Below, in pieces: positions 8,623 through 19,177 of a stretch of 64,000 nt of DNA. Positions within the stretch are counted from its first letter, which is position 1, and each line of letters opens with the position of its first letter. The notes beneath the pieces were generated by a model. It was not told where the DNA came from. It saw nothing but the letters and a program-made list of their open reading frames with translations, and did no database searches. This stretch comes from Lactococcus protaetiae (GTDB taxonomy: Bacteria; Bacillota; Bacilli; Lactobacillales; Streptococcaceae). Position numbers and translations under genes: made by a program. The DNA lies in the NCBI RefSeq assembly GCF_006965445.1, contig NZ_CP041356.1:2356001-2420000 (forward strand). Direction: 5' to 3'.

Positions 8623-9714
8623 TTGAGCAAAATTGAACGCATTTCAGATTTTCTGAATGAAAAAGAAGTCGATATGACTTTTATCACCAACCCAACAACT
8701 CTCAATTATCTTACAGGGCTTGCAATTGACCCGCACGAACGCATTGCTGGACTGATGATTTTTAGAGATTCAACACCTATGCTTTTCACTCCAGCTCTGG
8801 AAGTTGAAAAAGCGAAAGAAAAAACAAATGGCTTTGATATTTTTGGTTACGAAGATGCTCAAAATCCTTGGGAAGTAATCAAAAATCATGTCAAAACAAC
8901 TGTAAAATCAATCGCTGTTGAATTTTCTGACATTCCTCTTTCAAAAACAGAAGGACTGAAAGCACAATTTGGCGAAAATATCGAATTTGTCAACCTCACG
9001 CCACTCGTTGAGCGGATGCGCCTGATTAAATCTGCTGATGAGATTGAAAAAATGAAGATTGCAGGAGATTTTGCAGACAAATGTTTTGAAATTGGCTTCG
9101 CAACAGCCGCTGAACGCAACGGTGTAACTGAATCTGACATCGTCGCAAAAATTGAATACGAAATGAAGCGCATGGGTGTACCTCAAATGAGCTTTGAAAC
9201 TATCGTTTTATCAGGAGCTAGAGCTGCAAATCCACATGGTGTCCCAGAAGAAGTCAAAATACAAGAAAACAAACTTTTGCTCTTTGACCTTGGAGTGATG
9301 AGTCATGGCTACTCCTCTGACGCTACACGAACAATTGCAATTGGAACACCTTCAGAATTCGACGCAGAGATTCACAAAATAGTTCTTGAAGCACAGCTTG
9401 CTGCTATGGATTTCATTAAACCAGGTGTTTCTGCTATTGAAGTTGATAAAGTCGCGCGAGATGTGATTACTAAAGCGGGTTATGGTGAATATTTCAACCA
9501 TCGTCTTGGTCATGGGATCGGAATGGATGTCCATGAGTTTCCATCAATTGGTGGTTCAGAAGACATCATCGTCGAAAAAGGCATGTGTTTCTCTGACGAA
9601 CCTGGTATTTATATTCCTGGTAAAGTTGGTGTACGGATTGAAGACTGTATCTATGTAACCGATTCTGGTTGTGAAAGCTTCACGCATACTAATAAAGATT
9701 TGATGATTTTCTAA
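8623..9714 (+). CDS. pepQ: Xaa-Pro dipeptidase (prolidase)
   Basis: Cytoplasmic metallopeptidase of 363 residues that cleaves dipeptides with C-terminal proline. The N-terminal creatinase-like domain is followed by the pita-bread M24 domain. Metal ligands are visible in [20 protein letters not shown] (two Asp), [15 protein letters not shown] (His), [11 protein letters not shown] (Glu) and [10 protein letters not shown] (Glu). The start is TTG at 8623, chosen because TTGGAGGACATATT provides a good GGAGG at proper spacing and no in-frame ATG fits. Divergent from ccpA, which in related species can influence pepQ; terminator at 9797-9830. Confidence 0.95.
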   Translation: MSKIERISDFLNEKEVDMTFITNPTTLNYLTGLAIDPHERIAGLMIFRDSTPMLFTPALEVEKAKEKTNGFDIFGYEDAQNPWEVIKNHVKTTVKSIAVEFSDIPLSKTEGLKAQFGENIEFVNLTPLVERMRLIKSADEIEKMKIAGDFADKCFEIGFATAAERNGVTESDIVAKIEYEMKRMGVPQMSFETIVLSGARAANPHGVPEEVKIQENKLLLFDLGVMSHGYSSDATRTIAIGTPSEFDAEIHKIVLEAQLAAMDFIKPGVSAIEVDKVARDVITKAGYGEYFNHRLGHGIGMDVHEFPSIGGSEDIIVEKGMCFSDEPGIYIPGKVGVRIEDCIYVTDSGCESFTHTNKDLMIF

Positions 9715-9796
9715 TACTTATCACTTCTAAATCATGTCATATTAAAGAGCTATATATAGTATAAAATTTTATCGTATTTTGAGATAAAATAACTAA

Positions 9797-9830
9797 AAAC
9801 GTTCCGTCAGTAATGACAGAACGTTTTTTT
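9797..9830 (+). terminator. Terminator of pepQ
   Basis: Stem AAAACGTTC/GAACGTTTT with a run of Ts. The upper part of the hairpin is a GTCAGTAATGAC variant of the interspersed palindrome. Confidence 0.85.
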
Positions 9831-9952
9831 ATTTGGGATAAACAAAAACCCCTGTCATAATATAAATTCACATGAAAGTTGTGAAGTTATATTATCATAT
9901 CCTGAAAGTTTGACACAAAAGCGCCTCATCTCTCGAAACAGCTCTGATAGAG

Positions 9953-10260
9953 TTTATCAAAACAAGTGCGTGCTATCTCCGCCTTGCGGCTACGCTGTCG
10001 ATGCTCGCTAAGGCGCTGAAGCATCGCAATACCCCTCCTCTTAGGTAGGTGATGAAGCAGCACTAACTTTGAATTTCGTTCGACTGCCCTAGGGCGTTAG
10101 TGCCTTAGCACTTAGGCTTCTGGACAGGGTGACCTTATATCGAAGATGTGAGGTTGTGCCCTAAATTCAGCGGTGAGTTGCCCTTTTATCAGTCGATTCA
10201 GCGACTAGAGAAAATGGACAAATGTTTTACGAAACTCCCACTGAATAAGTCTTGATTTTA
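9953..10260 (-). repeat. Repeat family 1, type-i termini, downstream of mapZ
   Basis: 308 bp. Left terminus TTTATCAAAACAAGTGCG, right terminus CTGAATAAGTCTTGATTTTA. Internal modules include GCCTTGCGGC, CCTAGGGCGTTAGTGCC, TTAGCACTTAGGC and TCGAAGATGTGAGG. It ends 7 bases before the mapZ stop. Confidence 0.9.
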
Positions 10261-10267
10261 TTTTTCA

Positions 10268-12029
10268 TCAATAATCTAAATCATCAGCATGACCTGCACC
10301 ATTTCCAACGAAATAGCCTGTTTTGTCATTAATAGACACAAGATAACTTCCATCTGGAGCATAAAGATTGTAATATCCACTTACAATGCCTGCTGGGAAG
10401 CCTTGGCTACCGTTAGTCGTATGGATAGCCGTTGGTACAAGGATATAGTTATTTCCTTTAATATAACCTCGCGCACGACAAATATCCAAAACTTTCTGCA
10501 AGATACCATCCCCCAAATAAAAGCTGAATCATTTGGATTAATGCCTGCTTGTGGTTGAACACGCGCTTTAGCAGTATCAAGTGTCACGCCATTAGCACTC
10601 AAACCACCATTATTTGTTACTACACTTGACGATCCTGAGTTATTCGTGTCTGTATTCGTATTAGACTCAGTAGTATTTGTTGATGGTGTTGTATTACCTT
10701 GTGTATTATCTGATGATGAGGTTGTTCCAGCTGAAGCTTTTTGTGTTGAAGACGTTGTAGCAGCATTTTTTTCGACTTGCGACTTAGCCAAAGCAATCGC
10801 TCTAGTTAATAATTTATTTAATGTTTCGTTACCTGTTTTAGGAGTAGCAGGAATTTTTACATTATTTATCACTTTCGGAGTAGTATCAAACTTTCCGTCA
10901 GTAATGACAGGCTTAGTAAATAAAGCGTTCACGAGATTAATCGCTGCAATTTGTTCTTTCAAATCTTGTGTTTCGGAAACGGCGTTAGACCAAGCCGTTG
11001 CATTTTTATGCGGACTGACCATTTTTTCAAGAGTAGAAAATTGAGTAAACTGATTATTTTTTAATGCCACATGAGATTTATCAGTAAAGAAAGCATCGTA
11101 AGCTTTATTGAATTTATCTAAATCCGATGATTCACTATTACTTTTAGCCGTTTGTACTGGTTTTGGATGCTGATTGGCATTATACTGTGCAAAACCAACT
11201 GCACCTACTCCGAGCAAAACAACTGCACAAACACCAATAATAATCGGTGTTTTCCTATTTTTACCTTTAGAGCGACTCAATACTTCTTGATTTTCATCTG
11301 AAGGAGCAATGACTGGATTTTCTAAAATTTCTGCCTGCGCTTTGATATTTTCTTCTGTTTTGTCAGTACTGACAACTTCTTCTGTCAGTGGCACTTCATT
11401 GGCTGACATTATGATAGGAACTGGTTCTTGATCCAACTGTTGCTCTAAAACGCCTTCACTTGATTCTTTTACTGACAGTTCCTCATCAACAAATGATTCT
11501 TCGCTGTCAGTAGGCGCAACTGTCATTTTTGACTTTTCATCAGCATTTTGTGCTGCATCCGCCATAATAACAGGATCTAGAGTAGGTTCATTTTTCTCTA
11601 CATCACTCTCTTCTTTAGCATCATTATTTTCATCAGAGATATTCTCTTGCTCTGATTCGACTACTTCTGCTTTTTCCTCTTCGTGATTGTCATGGATAAA
11701 AGCTCTTCTTTGTCAGTACTGACAGGATTTTCCGTCAATTCATCAGTTACATTTTTCTCTTCAGACTCTTCTTTCTCCTCTGAAGGACTTAACTTTTCAC
11801 GCTCATTTTGGATAAACTCATCTAAATTTTTACTCTTCGCTTCTTCAATTTCACTCCGATGTTGGCGAATATATTTATCCAGCACTGACTCATTGTCTTG
11901 ATTTTCCTGATCTACTCGCTTTGATTGTTCGACAATCTCTCCCACAGTAAAATCCTTCAAATCTTGCAGTTTTAGTGTCTTTTCACCGATTTGCTTTTGG
12001 TTATTATTTTTTTTATTCTTGTTTGACAT
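10268..12029 (-). pseudogene. mapZ: Midcell-anchored protein Z (MapZ), reading frame broken twice by single-base gaps
   Basis: Reading leftward from ATG 12029 the protein runs in three frame pieces of one gene, about 586 residues in all. Piece 1 (12029-11698) begins MSNKNKKNNNQKQIG and is acidic. Piece 2 (about 11700-10512) contains a long acidic cytoplasmic part, one membrane segment TPIIIGVCAVVLLGVGAVGF, a coiled extracellular region and a Ser/Thr/Asn-rich linker. Piece 3 (10513-10268) ends GTGHADD-like with [16 protein letters not shown]. The breaks fall in homopolymers: AAAA at 11698-11701 and CCCCC at 10510-10514; adding one base at each joins the frames (EELFIHDNHEEE and AFIWGDGILQK). 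MapZ marks the division site and positions FtsZ in streptococci and lactococci. The order gpsB, rnpB, RlmL-like methyltransferase, mapZ supports the call. Intact in the cell is more likely than decay. Confidence 0.85.
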
Positions 12030-12305
12030 TTTTCCTCCGAATAAGACCTCACTTCCTCAATCTCTAGGACAAGAAAATGATAAATCAGAACACAAGAGCG
12101 ACTCAAACTCAACTATTCCAATACAACGCTCTGCTAAACTTAGTCTACACTGAACTTACTATAGCTAATCTAGTATAAAAATCAACAACGAATTAGCATC
12201 ACGGTCTAACTTCATGGCGCAGAAATAACACCATGACACGTATAAAGTTAATCTAGTATAGCATAATTTATACCACCCCACTCATCAATATACATCTGCA
12301 AAAGA

Positions 12306-13460
12306 TTATTTTATACGCTTTCCAAAATACATATACAAATCAGCACGCAATGTTCCATTATAGAGTTTACGTTTCTTCGTTGCCTTTGTGCCATAATGCT
12401 GCTCAAAAGCTACATCACTTGTCAAAATATACTTACTCCATGTTTGAAGAGGAGCAAAAGTTTCTCCCATCTCTGCATAAAGTTGTGCGACACTATCCTC
12501 ATCATCAAGACGGACACCATACGGTGGATTAGAGACAATTACTCCATCAAGCTTATCCGTCTGAAAATCTTGAAGTCGCATTTGTTTATATTTTATCACA
12601 TCTGAAAGGCCTGCCGCAAGTGCATTGCGTTTCGCAATTTCAATCATTTTACCATCAATGTCCGTTCCTTGAATATCTAGCTCCAAACCACTTCTCACTT
12701 GCTTACGAGCTTTCACACGCTCTGATTCTAAGAGATCATCCTCAAACCAAGGCCATGCTTCAAATGCAAAATTTCGATTCATTCCTGGTGCCATATTTAA
12801 CGCCAACATCGCTGCCTCAATGGTGAAAGTTCCAGAACCACACGTTGGGTCAATAAAAGGACGTTTGGTATTAGCTAACCAATTGGTTAATAAAATAATC
12901 GCAGCAGCCATATTTTCTTTTAGTGGTGCCTCACCCTTTTCCGTTCGATAACCTCGCTTAAACAAAGAATCTCCCGTTGTATCAAGTAATACCGTTGCCA
13001 CATCTTTGTGCAGAGCGATTTCGATAGAAAATTTAGCACCATTTTCGGGAATAGGCACCCCTTCAGGACGATGATAAATCTTTTGTAACTTCTTCACGAT
13101 TGCTTTTTTCGTAATCCCTTGAACAGAAGGTTCATTATGCAATGTAGATTTGACTGATTTTGCTTTACTTACAGGAAATTGACAACCAAAAGGGATTAAT
13201 TCATCCCAAGGAAGTTCATATACCCCTTCAAATAATTCATCAAAAGTTCGCGCTTTAAATTCTCCCACTACAATCTTCACTCTATCTGCCGTACGCAACC
13301 AAAGATTAGTTTTAGCAATGGTAGTCAAATCTCCTTTAAAAAATACACGTGATCGGTCATCAATTGTCACATTTTCAACATCAAGTTGGCGCAATTCGCG
13401 AGCCACAAGACTCTCAAGTCCAGCTGCAGCCGTTGCCACTAATTTAAATTCTTTTTTCAT
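12306..13460 (-). CDS. THUMP-domain class I SAM-dependent RNA methyltransferase (RlmL/YpsC-like)
   Basis: 384 residues. An N-terminal THUMP-type RNA-binding region (about 1-160, including FKARTFDELFEGVYELPW) precedes a Rossmann methyltransferase domain. The SAM loop is PFIDPTCGSGTFTIEAAML (about 200-218) and the catalytic motif is VSNPPYG (about 310-316), the NPPY signature of N-methylating amino-group enzymes. Family members methylate the exocyclic N2 of a guanine in 23S rRNA (m2G2445 in E. coli); the site here is inferred. In streptococci the same gene sits beside mapZ, as here. The ~270 bases between it and mapZ hold no gene I can see. Confidence 0.88.
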   Translation of the reverse strand: MKKEFKLVATAAAGLESLVARELRQLDVENVTIDDRSRVFFKGDLTTIAKTNLWLRTADRVKIVVGEFKARTFDELFEGVYELPWDELIPFGCQFPVSKAKSVKSTLHNEPSVQGITKKAIVKKLQKIYHRPEGVPIPENGAKFSIEIALHKDVATVLLDTTGDSLFKRGYRTEKGEAPLKENMAAAIILLTNWLANTKRPFIDPTCGSGTFTIEAAMLALNMAPGMNRNFAFEAWPWFEDDLLESERVKARKQVRSGLELDIQGTDIDGKMIEIAKRNALAAGLSDVIKYKQMRLQDFQTDKLDGVIVSNPPYGVRLDDEDSVAQLYAEMGETFAPLQTWSKYILTSDVAFEQHYGTKATKKRKLYNGTLRADLYMYFGKRIK

Positions 13461-13519
13461 TAATTTCTTATTTTTCCTTATGTATTGAATACTTTAAAGT
13501 AATCACTTCAATTAAAAAA

Positions 13520-13542
13520 GGCGAGGCTAAAAGCCCCAGCCT
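13520..13542 (-). terminator. Terminator of rnpB
   Basis: Stem AGGCTGGGGC/GCCTCGCC with small mismatches (13520-13542), then six Ts on the minus strand, directly after the RNase P RNA 3' end. Confidence 0.8.
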
Positions 13543-13545
13543 GTG

Positions 13546-13938
13546 TCATACAGTTTTCTATAAGCCATGTTTTGTTCCAGTCTAAAAGACCTTCGATAAC
13601 CATCTGTCTGCCAAAATCCGAAGAAATCAGCCTCAACCACGCTTTCATTTCAGCTAGTTAAGTGCCCCGACCATAAGTTTGGGTTGCTCGCTTGAGGGGT
13701 TTACCACGTTCCATCCTTACGGTTTCCCGCAAGACTCGTCTCTATGGCACTTTTATAGGCTACTTTCACATATTTTTGAAAATCAAAAACTTAGTGATTT
13801 CGCCAGCCGTTAGGCATGACGCTCCTACCTAGGTTTATTGTTTAACCTAGCACAAACACTGCGTGCATCTCAGCAACGCGCGAGCATGGACTTTCCTCAC
13901 GATTTTCAAAAAATCGCGCGATTATCCGAAAACTGTTA
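13546..13938 (-). ncRNA. rnpB: RNase P RNA (type B)
   Basis: Catalytic RNA that matures tRNA 5' ends with the RnpA protein. On the minus strand the conserved blocks appear in order: GAGGAAAGTCCATGCTCG near the 5' end, GTGCCATAGAGACGAG, GGAACGTGGTAAACCCCTC followed by AAGCGAGCAACCCAAACT, and GGAACAAAACATGGCTTATA near the 3' end. The outer helix P1 pairs AACAGTTTTC (5') with GAAAACTGT (3'), setting the ends near 13938 and 13546. Length about 393 nt, normal for Firmicutes. Its terminator follows at once. Confidence 0.95.
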
Positions 13939-14142
13939 TTCTATCGCAATTACACTCCCAAATGCTGTAACACAATTGGGGACTATTGCTTCTGATTTCA
14001 GCACAAGACCTGCGCCAAAACACAAAAAATTATTCTAAAAGCCTATTTTTATTCAATCCTATGATGTTAATAAACCTAATCATATCAGGTGAATTCCATA
14101 GGATTGGACATAATATTTCTTCCATTATCAGAACACATCAAA

Positions 14143-14349
14143 TGAAGTCAAGACTTATTCAGTGGGAGTTTCAACTCGCCACTGAATCTAGGGTACAACC
14201 TCACATCTTCGATATGAGGTCACCCTGTCCCAGAAGCCTAAGTGCTAAAGCACTAACGCCCTAGGGCAGTCGGACGAAATTCAAGGCTTGGTGCTGCTTT
14301 ATCTCCGAACTAAGAGGTCGGAGTATTAGCACGCACTTGCTTTGATAAA
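14143..14349 (+). repeat. Repeat family 1, type-i termini, between gpsB and rnpB
   Basis: Complete 207-bp copy in opposite orientation to those at 5904 and 9953. It begins ATGAAGTCAAGACTTATTCA and ends GCACGCACTTGC then TTTGATAAA. Internal modules include the AAGTGCTAAAGCACTAACG hairpin and the ACCTCACATCTTCGATATGA stretch. The gap 14350-14458 after it holds nothing recognisable. Confidence 0.9.
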
Positions 14350-14458
14350 GTTTGAACTAAGGACAACGAATTGATTTTGCATTTAGAGATTCATATATTA
14401 AGCGCAAGACCATAATACCGAACCCTAGACACAACAAAAACAACGTAGCCACAACTGG

Positions 14459-14845
14459 TTAGTCATTATCATTTGCAATACCATTTGGGCCAAATACAGC
14501 TTGTTCCAAACGATTAATGCGTTTCAAAAGGTCAAAATTACTTGGGTTACGTAGTTCAGTTTTTGGCTTACTTACGCGCGATTGAAGGATTTGGCTTGGG
14601 TCAAAGCGTTGCGTATCATCAAGATTCGCTTGATTTGGCTTAGATACTTGCATCTCCAATTCAGCAATTTTTTTCTTTAAAAATTCATTTTCTTCTTGTA
14701 AACGCAGAACTTCCGTTTGATAAGTTTCATAATCCGCGATGATATCATCAAGGAGTTCATCAACTTCCTCTTTATCATATCCACGCATTTTGGTCGAGAA
14801 GTCTGCTTCATAAATATCTTTGGGAGTAAATTTGAATGTTGGCAT
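14459..14845 (-). CDS. gpsB: Cell division protein GpsB (DivIVA family)
   Basis: 128 residues. The N-terminal membrane- and partner-binding motif is FTPKDIYEADFSTKMRGYDKEEVDELLDD, followed by a coiled coil (about 35-70, with the ETYQTEVLRLQEENEFLKKKIAELE heptads) and a C-terminal helical domain ending RINRLEQAVFGPN. GpsB links the division machinery with penicillin-binding proteins and, in streptococci, the StkP kinase. The 128-residue length is usual. Context with rnpB, the methyltransferase and mapZ matches the streptococcal order and groups two division factors. Confidence 0.95.
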   Translation of the reverse strand: MPTFKFTPKDIYEADFSTKMRGYDKEEVDELLDDIIADYETYQTEVLRLQEENEFLKKKIAELEMQVSKPNQANLDDTQRFDPSQILQSRVSKPKTELRNPSNFDLLKRINRLEQAVFGPNGIANDND

Positions 14846-14898
14846 TTTTACCTCTTTATCATCATTATAAAATGTCCGTTACTAATCATACCAGATTT

Positions 14899-15903
14899 TC
14901 ATACTTTTTTCAAGGTCAATTTGATTAAAGTGATATCAAACAGATAGGCTTTATCTGCAACACTTGTCTTAACAGCAAAATCTAGTTGAATCAATTCCAA
15001 CAAACTTTTCTTCAAAAAATCCGAAGAAAGTTTTCTTACGAGCTGATTAGCAAGTTTTACAGGGTAAGGATGCATTTTCAAGAAACTCACTTGTTGTTGT
15101 TCTTGCCATCGTTTTTCTTGCATTAATTTCACTTGGAGATAAAGACGATACGAATTAGTCAAAATTGCCAATATCTTAATCAAATCTTCTCCTTGCAAAG
15201 TTAAATCGTGGACTAGTTCACGAGCTTCATCAATTTTTCCTTTAAAAATTAAATCTGTTAGAGCAAATATATTATCTTGTAAAGATTTAGGAACAACTTT
15301 TTCTACATCATCAGTGGTTACTTCACGTCCTAAAGCATAAGTTTGTACCAAACCAATATTTTGCTTCATAATTGAAAAGCTATCATTTGATTTTTCAGCA
15401 ATTTTTGCAAGTACATTTTTTTTCAGTTGAGTGACTTGACCGAAATACTGGATGAGCTCTGAAGTTTTTAATTCTGTGGCTTCTAGTAAATAAGCTTGTG
15501 ATTTAAGTTTTTTTACAACTTTTAATCGACTATCCAACTTACCATGCAAAATCAGAACAAGCTGAGTTGTGCTAGAGGGATTTTCAAGGAAATTTTCAAA
15601 GCGTTTGAGCTGCTTTTCATCCAAGACACTTTTCTTTACAGTTGTTAGATTAACTAGATTTTCTAAGATGACAAGTCTTGAATCTGAAAAAAACGGAAGA
15701 GATTCAAGTTCTTCCAGAGCAAGATTAGCATTTGTAGTTGTCAAATCATAATATGCTTGACTTAAATCTGTTGGTTCAAAATTGACAAAATCTAAAATCT
15801 GACTTTTCAATTCTTGTACCATATCGTCTGCTTCACCAAAAATAACTAAAATTTGTGGTAAACCCTCATTTTTTATTTTTTCAAATTCATCAAATACACT
15901 CAT
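14899..15903 (-). CDS. holA: DNA polymerase III subunit delta
   Basis: 334 residues, family-typical. It starts MSVFDEFEKI and has the AAA+-like first domain (LPQILVIFGEADDMVQEL; SQAYYDLTTTNANLALEELESLPFFSDSRLVILEN), then DNIFALTDLIFKGKIDEARELVHDLTLQGEDLIKILAIL, which is the conserved HolA domain III region. It loads the sliding clamp as part of the clamp loader. The ATG at 15903 has an AAAGGTGG ribosome site that lies within 15 bases of the end of the neighbouring repeat copy (15921-16116). An incomplete terminator may lie in the 50 bases between holA and gpsB. Confidence 0.93.
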   Translation of the reverse strand: MSVFDEFEKIKNEGLPQILVIFGEADDMVQELKSQILDFVNFEPTDLSQAYYDLTTTNANLALEELESLPFFSDSRLVILENLVNLTTVKKSVLDEKQLKRFENFLENPSSTTQLVLILHGKLDSRLKVVKKLKSQAYLLEATELKTSELIQYFGQVTQLKKNVLAKIAEKSNDSFSIMKQNIGLVQTYALGREVTTDDVEKVVPKSLQDNIFALTDLIFKGKIDEARELVHDLTLQGEDLIKILAILTNSYRLYLQVKLMQEKRWQEQQQVSFLKMHPYPVKLANQLVRKLSSDFLKKSLLELIQLDFAVKTSVADKAYLFDITLIKLTLKKV

Positions 15904-15920
15904 GGATTAGCCACCTTTTT

Positions 15921-16116
15921 TTAACTTAGCAAGTGCGTGCTATCTTCGCCCTTTGGGCTACGCTGTCCATCCTCGCTACGGTGCTAAAGCACCTAGTCGG
16001 AGTGGCAATTCCCCTCCTCTTATAAGGTGGCGGGATAAGCAGCACTAAGCTCTGCTTTCGTTCTACTAACATTGGTGGGGGAGAAAGAATCCCCCACCAA
16101 TGAAGTAATCACTTCA
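15921..16116 (-). repeat. Repeat family 1, type-ii termini
   Basis: 196-bp copy with the second kind of ends: TTAACTTAGCAAGTGCGTGC on the left and GAAGTAATCACTTCA on the right. The right end contains the stop codon of the gene ending at 16109. Modules include GTGCTAAAGCAC and a long stem TTGGTGGGGGA/TCCCCCACCAA. Confidence 0.9.
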
Positions 16117-16687
16117 AAAGTAGTCCCAAGACAACGACTAGCGCAAGAATTACAATTAATATAATTCCGATAAAAGCACCGCCCCTCCCGACACTTCCTA
16201 AAAAGCCCCCTGCTCGAGCTTTTCTAATAAGTTCATTATCTGGAACGGCAACTCGTTCCTCAGTACTTTTGTATTTTTCACTTGGGTCAAACTGAGCATA
16301 GCCTAAACCGACAAATCCTTCATCCTCGGTAAATTTGTGTCCTTTTATTGCATCATCCCAAGTAACCGCATTGATTTCTCTCACACCTGGGACAACAGAA
16401 GAGGACATTACAAATTTATTTTCTCGTAATTTCTGTGAAAGTTTAAGAACTTCACGATTCATCCCTCCACGGATAAATCCTTCATTATCATGGTTTTCAA
16501 AAAAATCTAAACGCATTGCCAACTGTCCCAATATTTCACCAACAGGCTCTTTTCGCTCAAGTAATACCAAGCTATAAGCGAGTATTTTCTTTTCTGTGGA
16601 GGATAAAAGTTTATCTTGTGACTGCAAAACATCATAGACCTCTTGCATCAAATCCATCTGAAGAGCATGAATTTCAATTTCATTCAT
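16109..16687 (-). CDS. Tail-anchored protein of unknown function
   Basis: With the ATG at 16687 the product is about 192 residues ([20 protein letters not shown]); a longer frame from 16708 exists but runs further into ftsK. The N-terminal half is helical and acidic ([33 protein letters not shown]). The middle is polar, and the last 25 residues form one membrane segment ([24 protein letters not shown]) ending at the C-terminus, so it is probably tail-anchored. I do not recognise the family. The start overlaps the ftsK stop, implying translational coupling. The stop TGA lies inside the terminus of the repeat at 15921-16116, so the last codons may have been altered by that repeat. Confidence 0.75.
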   Translation of the reverse strand: MNEIEIHALQMDLMQEVYDVLQSQDKLLSSTEKKILAYSLVLLERKEPVGEILGQLAMRLDFFENHDNEGFIRGGMNREVLKLSQKLRENKFVMSSSVVPGVREINAVTWDDAIKGHKFTEDEGFVGLGYAQFDPSEKYKSTEERVAVPDNELIRKARAGGFLGSVGRGGAFIGIILIVILALVVVLGLLLK

Positions 16688-18917
16688 CATTTTCCAAAAT
16701 CTCTCCATCTGGACTTACAAGGACTTTGCGCGGTGTTGTCCCTTTAGCTGGTCCCACAACTCCTTGTGCTTCTAACTCATTCATCAAATCAGACGCACGA
16801 TTGAAGCCCACCTTTAATGCACGTTGAAGCTGTGCTGTTGAAGCCTTTTGGGCAATGATTACCATATTTCTTGCCTCCTCAAAAAGAGGGTCTCCTGAGC
16901 CCGTATTAGAAGCTGAATTCCCAGTCGGGCTTTCCTCAACATCTCCTGGGTCAAAGCTCTCATCATACTCTGCTTCCGACTGTGCTTTGATGAAGTCAAC
17001 AACGGCTTCAACATCAGCATCAGATAGGAAAGCCCCTTGTAAACGGATGGGGTGATTTTCATCAATTGGTTTGAAAAGCATATCTCCACGCCCAAGCAGT
17101 TTTTCAGCACCATTTGTGTCTAAAATTGTTCGTGAATCCGTTCCTGAAGATACTGCAAAAGCCACACGTGATGGAACATTTGCTTTAATTAAACCACTGA
17201 TGACATCCACTGAAGGACGCTGTGTCGCAAGAATCATGTGAATTCCTGCTGCCCGCGCCTTTTGCCCTAGACGAATAATCGCATCTTCAACTTCTTTACT
17301 CGCTACCATCATCAAATCTGCCAGTTCATCTACAATGACCACAATCAAAGGCAATTCCAACATTTTATTCTCAGATTCAGCGTTGTATTTTTGAACCTTT
17401 TCATTGTAACCTGCAATATTTCGAACACCATATTGGCTGAAAAGTTCATAACGATTTTCCATTTCATCGACTACTTTTTGAAGCGCTCGTGAGGCTTTTC
17501 TAGGATTGGTAACAACTGGTATCAAAAGATGAGGAATATCATTATAAACAGAAAGTTCAACCATCTTTGGGTCAACCATCAAAAACTTAACTTGACTTGG
17601 CAATGCCTTCATCAAAATTGATGTAATAATCCCGTTGACAGCTACTGATTTTCCCGAACCTGTTGATCCTGCAATGAGTAAATGAGGCATTCTTGTCAAA
17701 TCGAAAATGCGCATACCACCGTCTAATGATTTTCCAAGTGGGATCTCCAAAAGTTTGTTGGGATTGGTTTTGCCACCTTCCCACATTTCTCTGAAGCCTA
17801 CGGTTGCAACTTCAGCATTAGGTATTTCAACACCAACTAATGATTTCCCAGGAATTGGTGCTTCAATACGAACGTCTTTGGCAGCTAGAGCAAGTGCGAG
17901 GTCATCTGAGAGATTAACAATGCGTGATACTTTTGTCCCTGTTGCTAATTTAATTTCATATTTTGTAATAGAAGGCCCAACCACTGCTGATTCTACCGTA
18001 GCTGCAATACCAAATGATTTAAAAGTTTCTTCAAGAATTCGGATATTTTTACGAACATTTTCACGCTCTCCTGATTGATTTTTGACAGGTATTTCTGCGA
18101 GTAAATCAATCGTTGGGAGTTTGTAGTTGCCCTGATAATAAGTAGGAGCAAAGTTTACAGCTTCTTCTGAAGTTTCCTCATCAAAATCTGGGACAGTATC
18201 ATCTTCAAAGTCTGGGATATTAATAGGAATTTCCGTTGAATTTGCTTCTTCGTTATATGCTCCCTCTGGCTCTATCTCCAGTTGCTTTTCAGCTTCTAAC
18301 TTTTCCAAAGCTCTTTCTGCTTTCTTGGCTTCTTGTTTTTCTGCGTGTTTAATTTTCCACTTGGCGACACGCTCATGAAGCGCATCACGCATTTTGGGAA
18401 ATAGTCCTGGAATCAAGAGATAAATCGCAATCAGAAAGAAGATGACAGCAATAATGTAAACACCAACAACTGAAAAAAGTGCTTTAGATGGGCTAAAAAT
18501 TGCTGCCCCAATAATTCCTGAACCGACGAAATGTGTGACTTTTCCAGACATCAAATCGTTTATCACAAGAGACAAAGTTTGTCCAAAATCTTTTGCAAGT
18601 TTAATCTGAAAAATAAGCATTAAACCAATAAAAAATAATATTCCAGCAGGAATAAGACGTTTGTTTTCTCTAAAAATTTGTTTTCTAAAAACGGAAATAA
18701 TCATTGTAAAAGCAAGCAATATCAAAAATAATATCGCTAATGAGCCAACGAATAATCGTGTGACATTATAAAAAAGCACTCCAACAATTCCAAGACGAAA
18801 TAGTGCAAATAAGATTAAAATGAGTCCAGCAAAAAAGATAATCATTCTTCTCGTTGCAGCCTTTTTTTGCTGTTCTTTCTTCGTTGTTCTGCGTGTTGGT
18901 TTTTTCTTTACAGGCAT
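16680..18917 (-). CDS. ftsK: DNA translocase FtsK
   Basis: 745 residues. Four membrane segments lie in the first 180 residues ([65 protein letters not shown]). An acidic linker with coiled stretch follows, then the RecA-like motor with Walker [14 protein letters not shown] and Walker [15 protein letters not shown], and [30 protein letters not shown]-terminal winged-helix gamma domain ([40 protein letters not shown]) reads KOPS-type sites. It pumps chromosome ends across the closing septum. Shorter N-terminal linker than E. coli, as usual in Firmicutes (SpoIIIE/SftA size). Confidence 0.95.
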   Translation of the reverse strand: MPVKKKPTRRTTKKEQQKKAATRRMIIFFAGLILILFALFRLGIVGVLFYNVTRLFVGSLAILFLILLAFTMIISVFRKQIFRENKRLIPAGILFFIGLMLIFQIKLAKDFGQTLSLVINDLMSGKVTHFVGSGIIGAAIFSPSKALFSVVGVYIIAVIFFLIAIYLLIPGLFPKMRDALHERVAKWKIKHAEKQEAKKAERALEKLEAEKQLEIEPEGAYNEEANSTEIPINIPDFEDDTVPDFDEETSEEAVNFAPTYYQGNYKLPTIDLLAEIPVKNQSGERENVRKNIRILEETFKSFGIAATVESAVVGPSITKYEIKLATGTKVSRIVNLSDDLALALAAKDVRIEAPIPGKSLVGVEIPNAEVATVGFREMWEGGKTNPNKLLEIPLGKSLDGGMRIFDLTRMPHLLIAGSTGSGKSVAVNGIITSILMKALPSQVKFLMVDPKMVELSVYNDIPHLLIPVVTNPRKASRALQKVVDEMENRYELFSQYGVRNIAGYNEKVQKYNAESENKMLELPLIVVIVDELADLMMVASKEVEDAIIRLGQKARAAGIHMILATQRPSVDVISGLIKANVPSRVAFAVSSGTDSRTILDTNGAEKLLGRGDMLFKPIDENHPIRLQGAFLSDADVEAVVDFIKAQSEAEYDESFDPGDVEESPTGNSASNTGSGDPLFEEARNMVIIAQKASTAQLQRALKVGFNRASDLMNELEAQGVVGPAKGTTPRKVLVSPDGEILENDE

Positions 18918-18956
18918 TTTTTTACTTCACATTTCTTTATTAAACTTACTTAAATT

Positions 18957-19113
18957 CTGTCAGTATACTGACAGAAAGCTCATCGAAGCTGAGCTTTCTT
19001 TTATCCGCCGATTTAATGCTCTCTTTGGTCGCATTAAACTGACAGAAAGCTCATCGAAGCTAAGCTTTCTTTTATCCGCCGATTTAATGCTCTCTTTGGT
19101 CGCATTAAACTGA
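18957..19113. repeat. Repeat family 2, tandem pair
   Basis: Two nearly identical units of about 71 bp (18973-19043 and 19044-19113). Each has a hairpin GAAAGCTC/GAGCTTTC and a second hairpin TTTAATGC/GCATTAAA. The unit edges read CTGACAG. The block opens with the palindrome CTGTCAGTATACTGACAG at 18957-18975. Confidence 0.9.
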
Positions 19114-19177
19114 CAGCGTTATTCATCTACTTAAGACTTTACTTACAATTATATCATAATTTTGATACAATAAATTT

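Noticed and set aside
10646-11044. Opposite-strand frame rich in Val/Phe across mapZ
   Set aside because: Shadow of the Ser/Thr/Asn-rich linker; no ribosome site or family resemblance.
10268-12029. mapZ as three separate genes
   Set aside because: Single-base additions in two homopolymers join all pieces into one MapZ of expected length and architecture.
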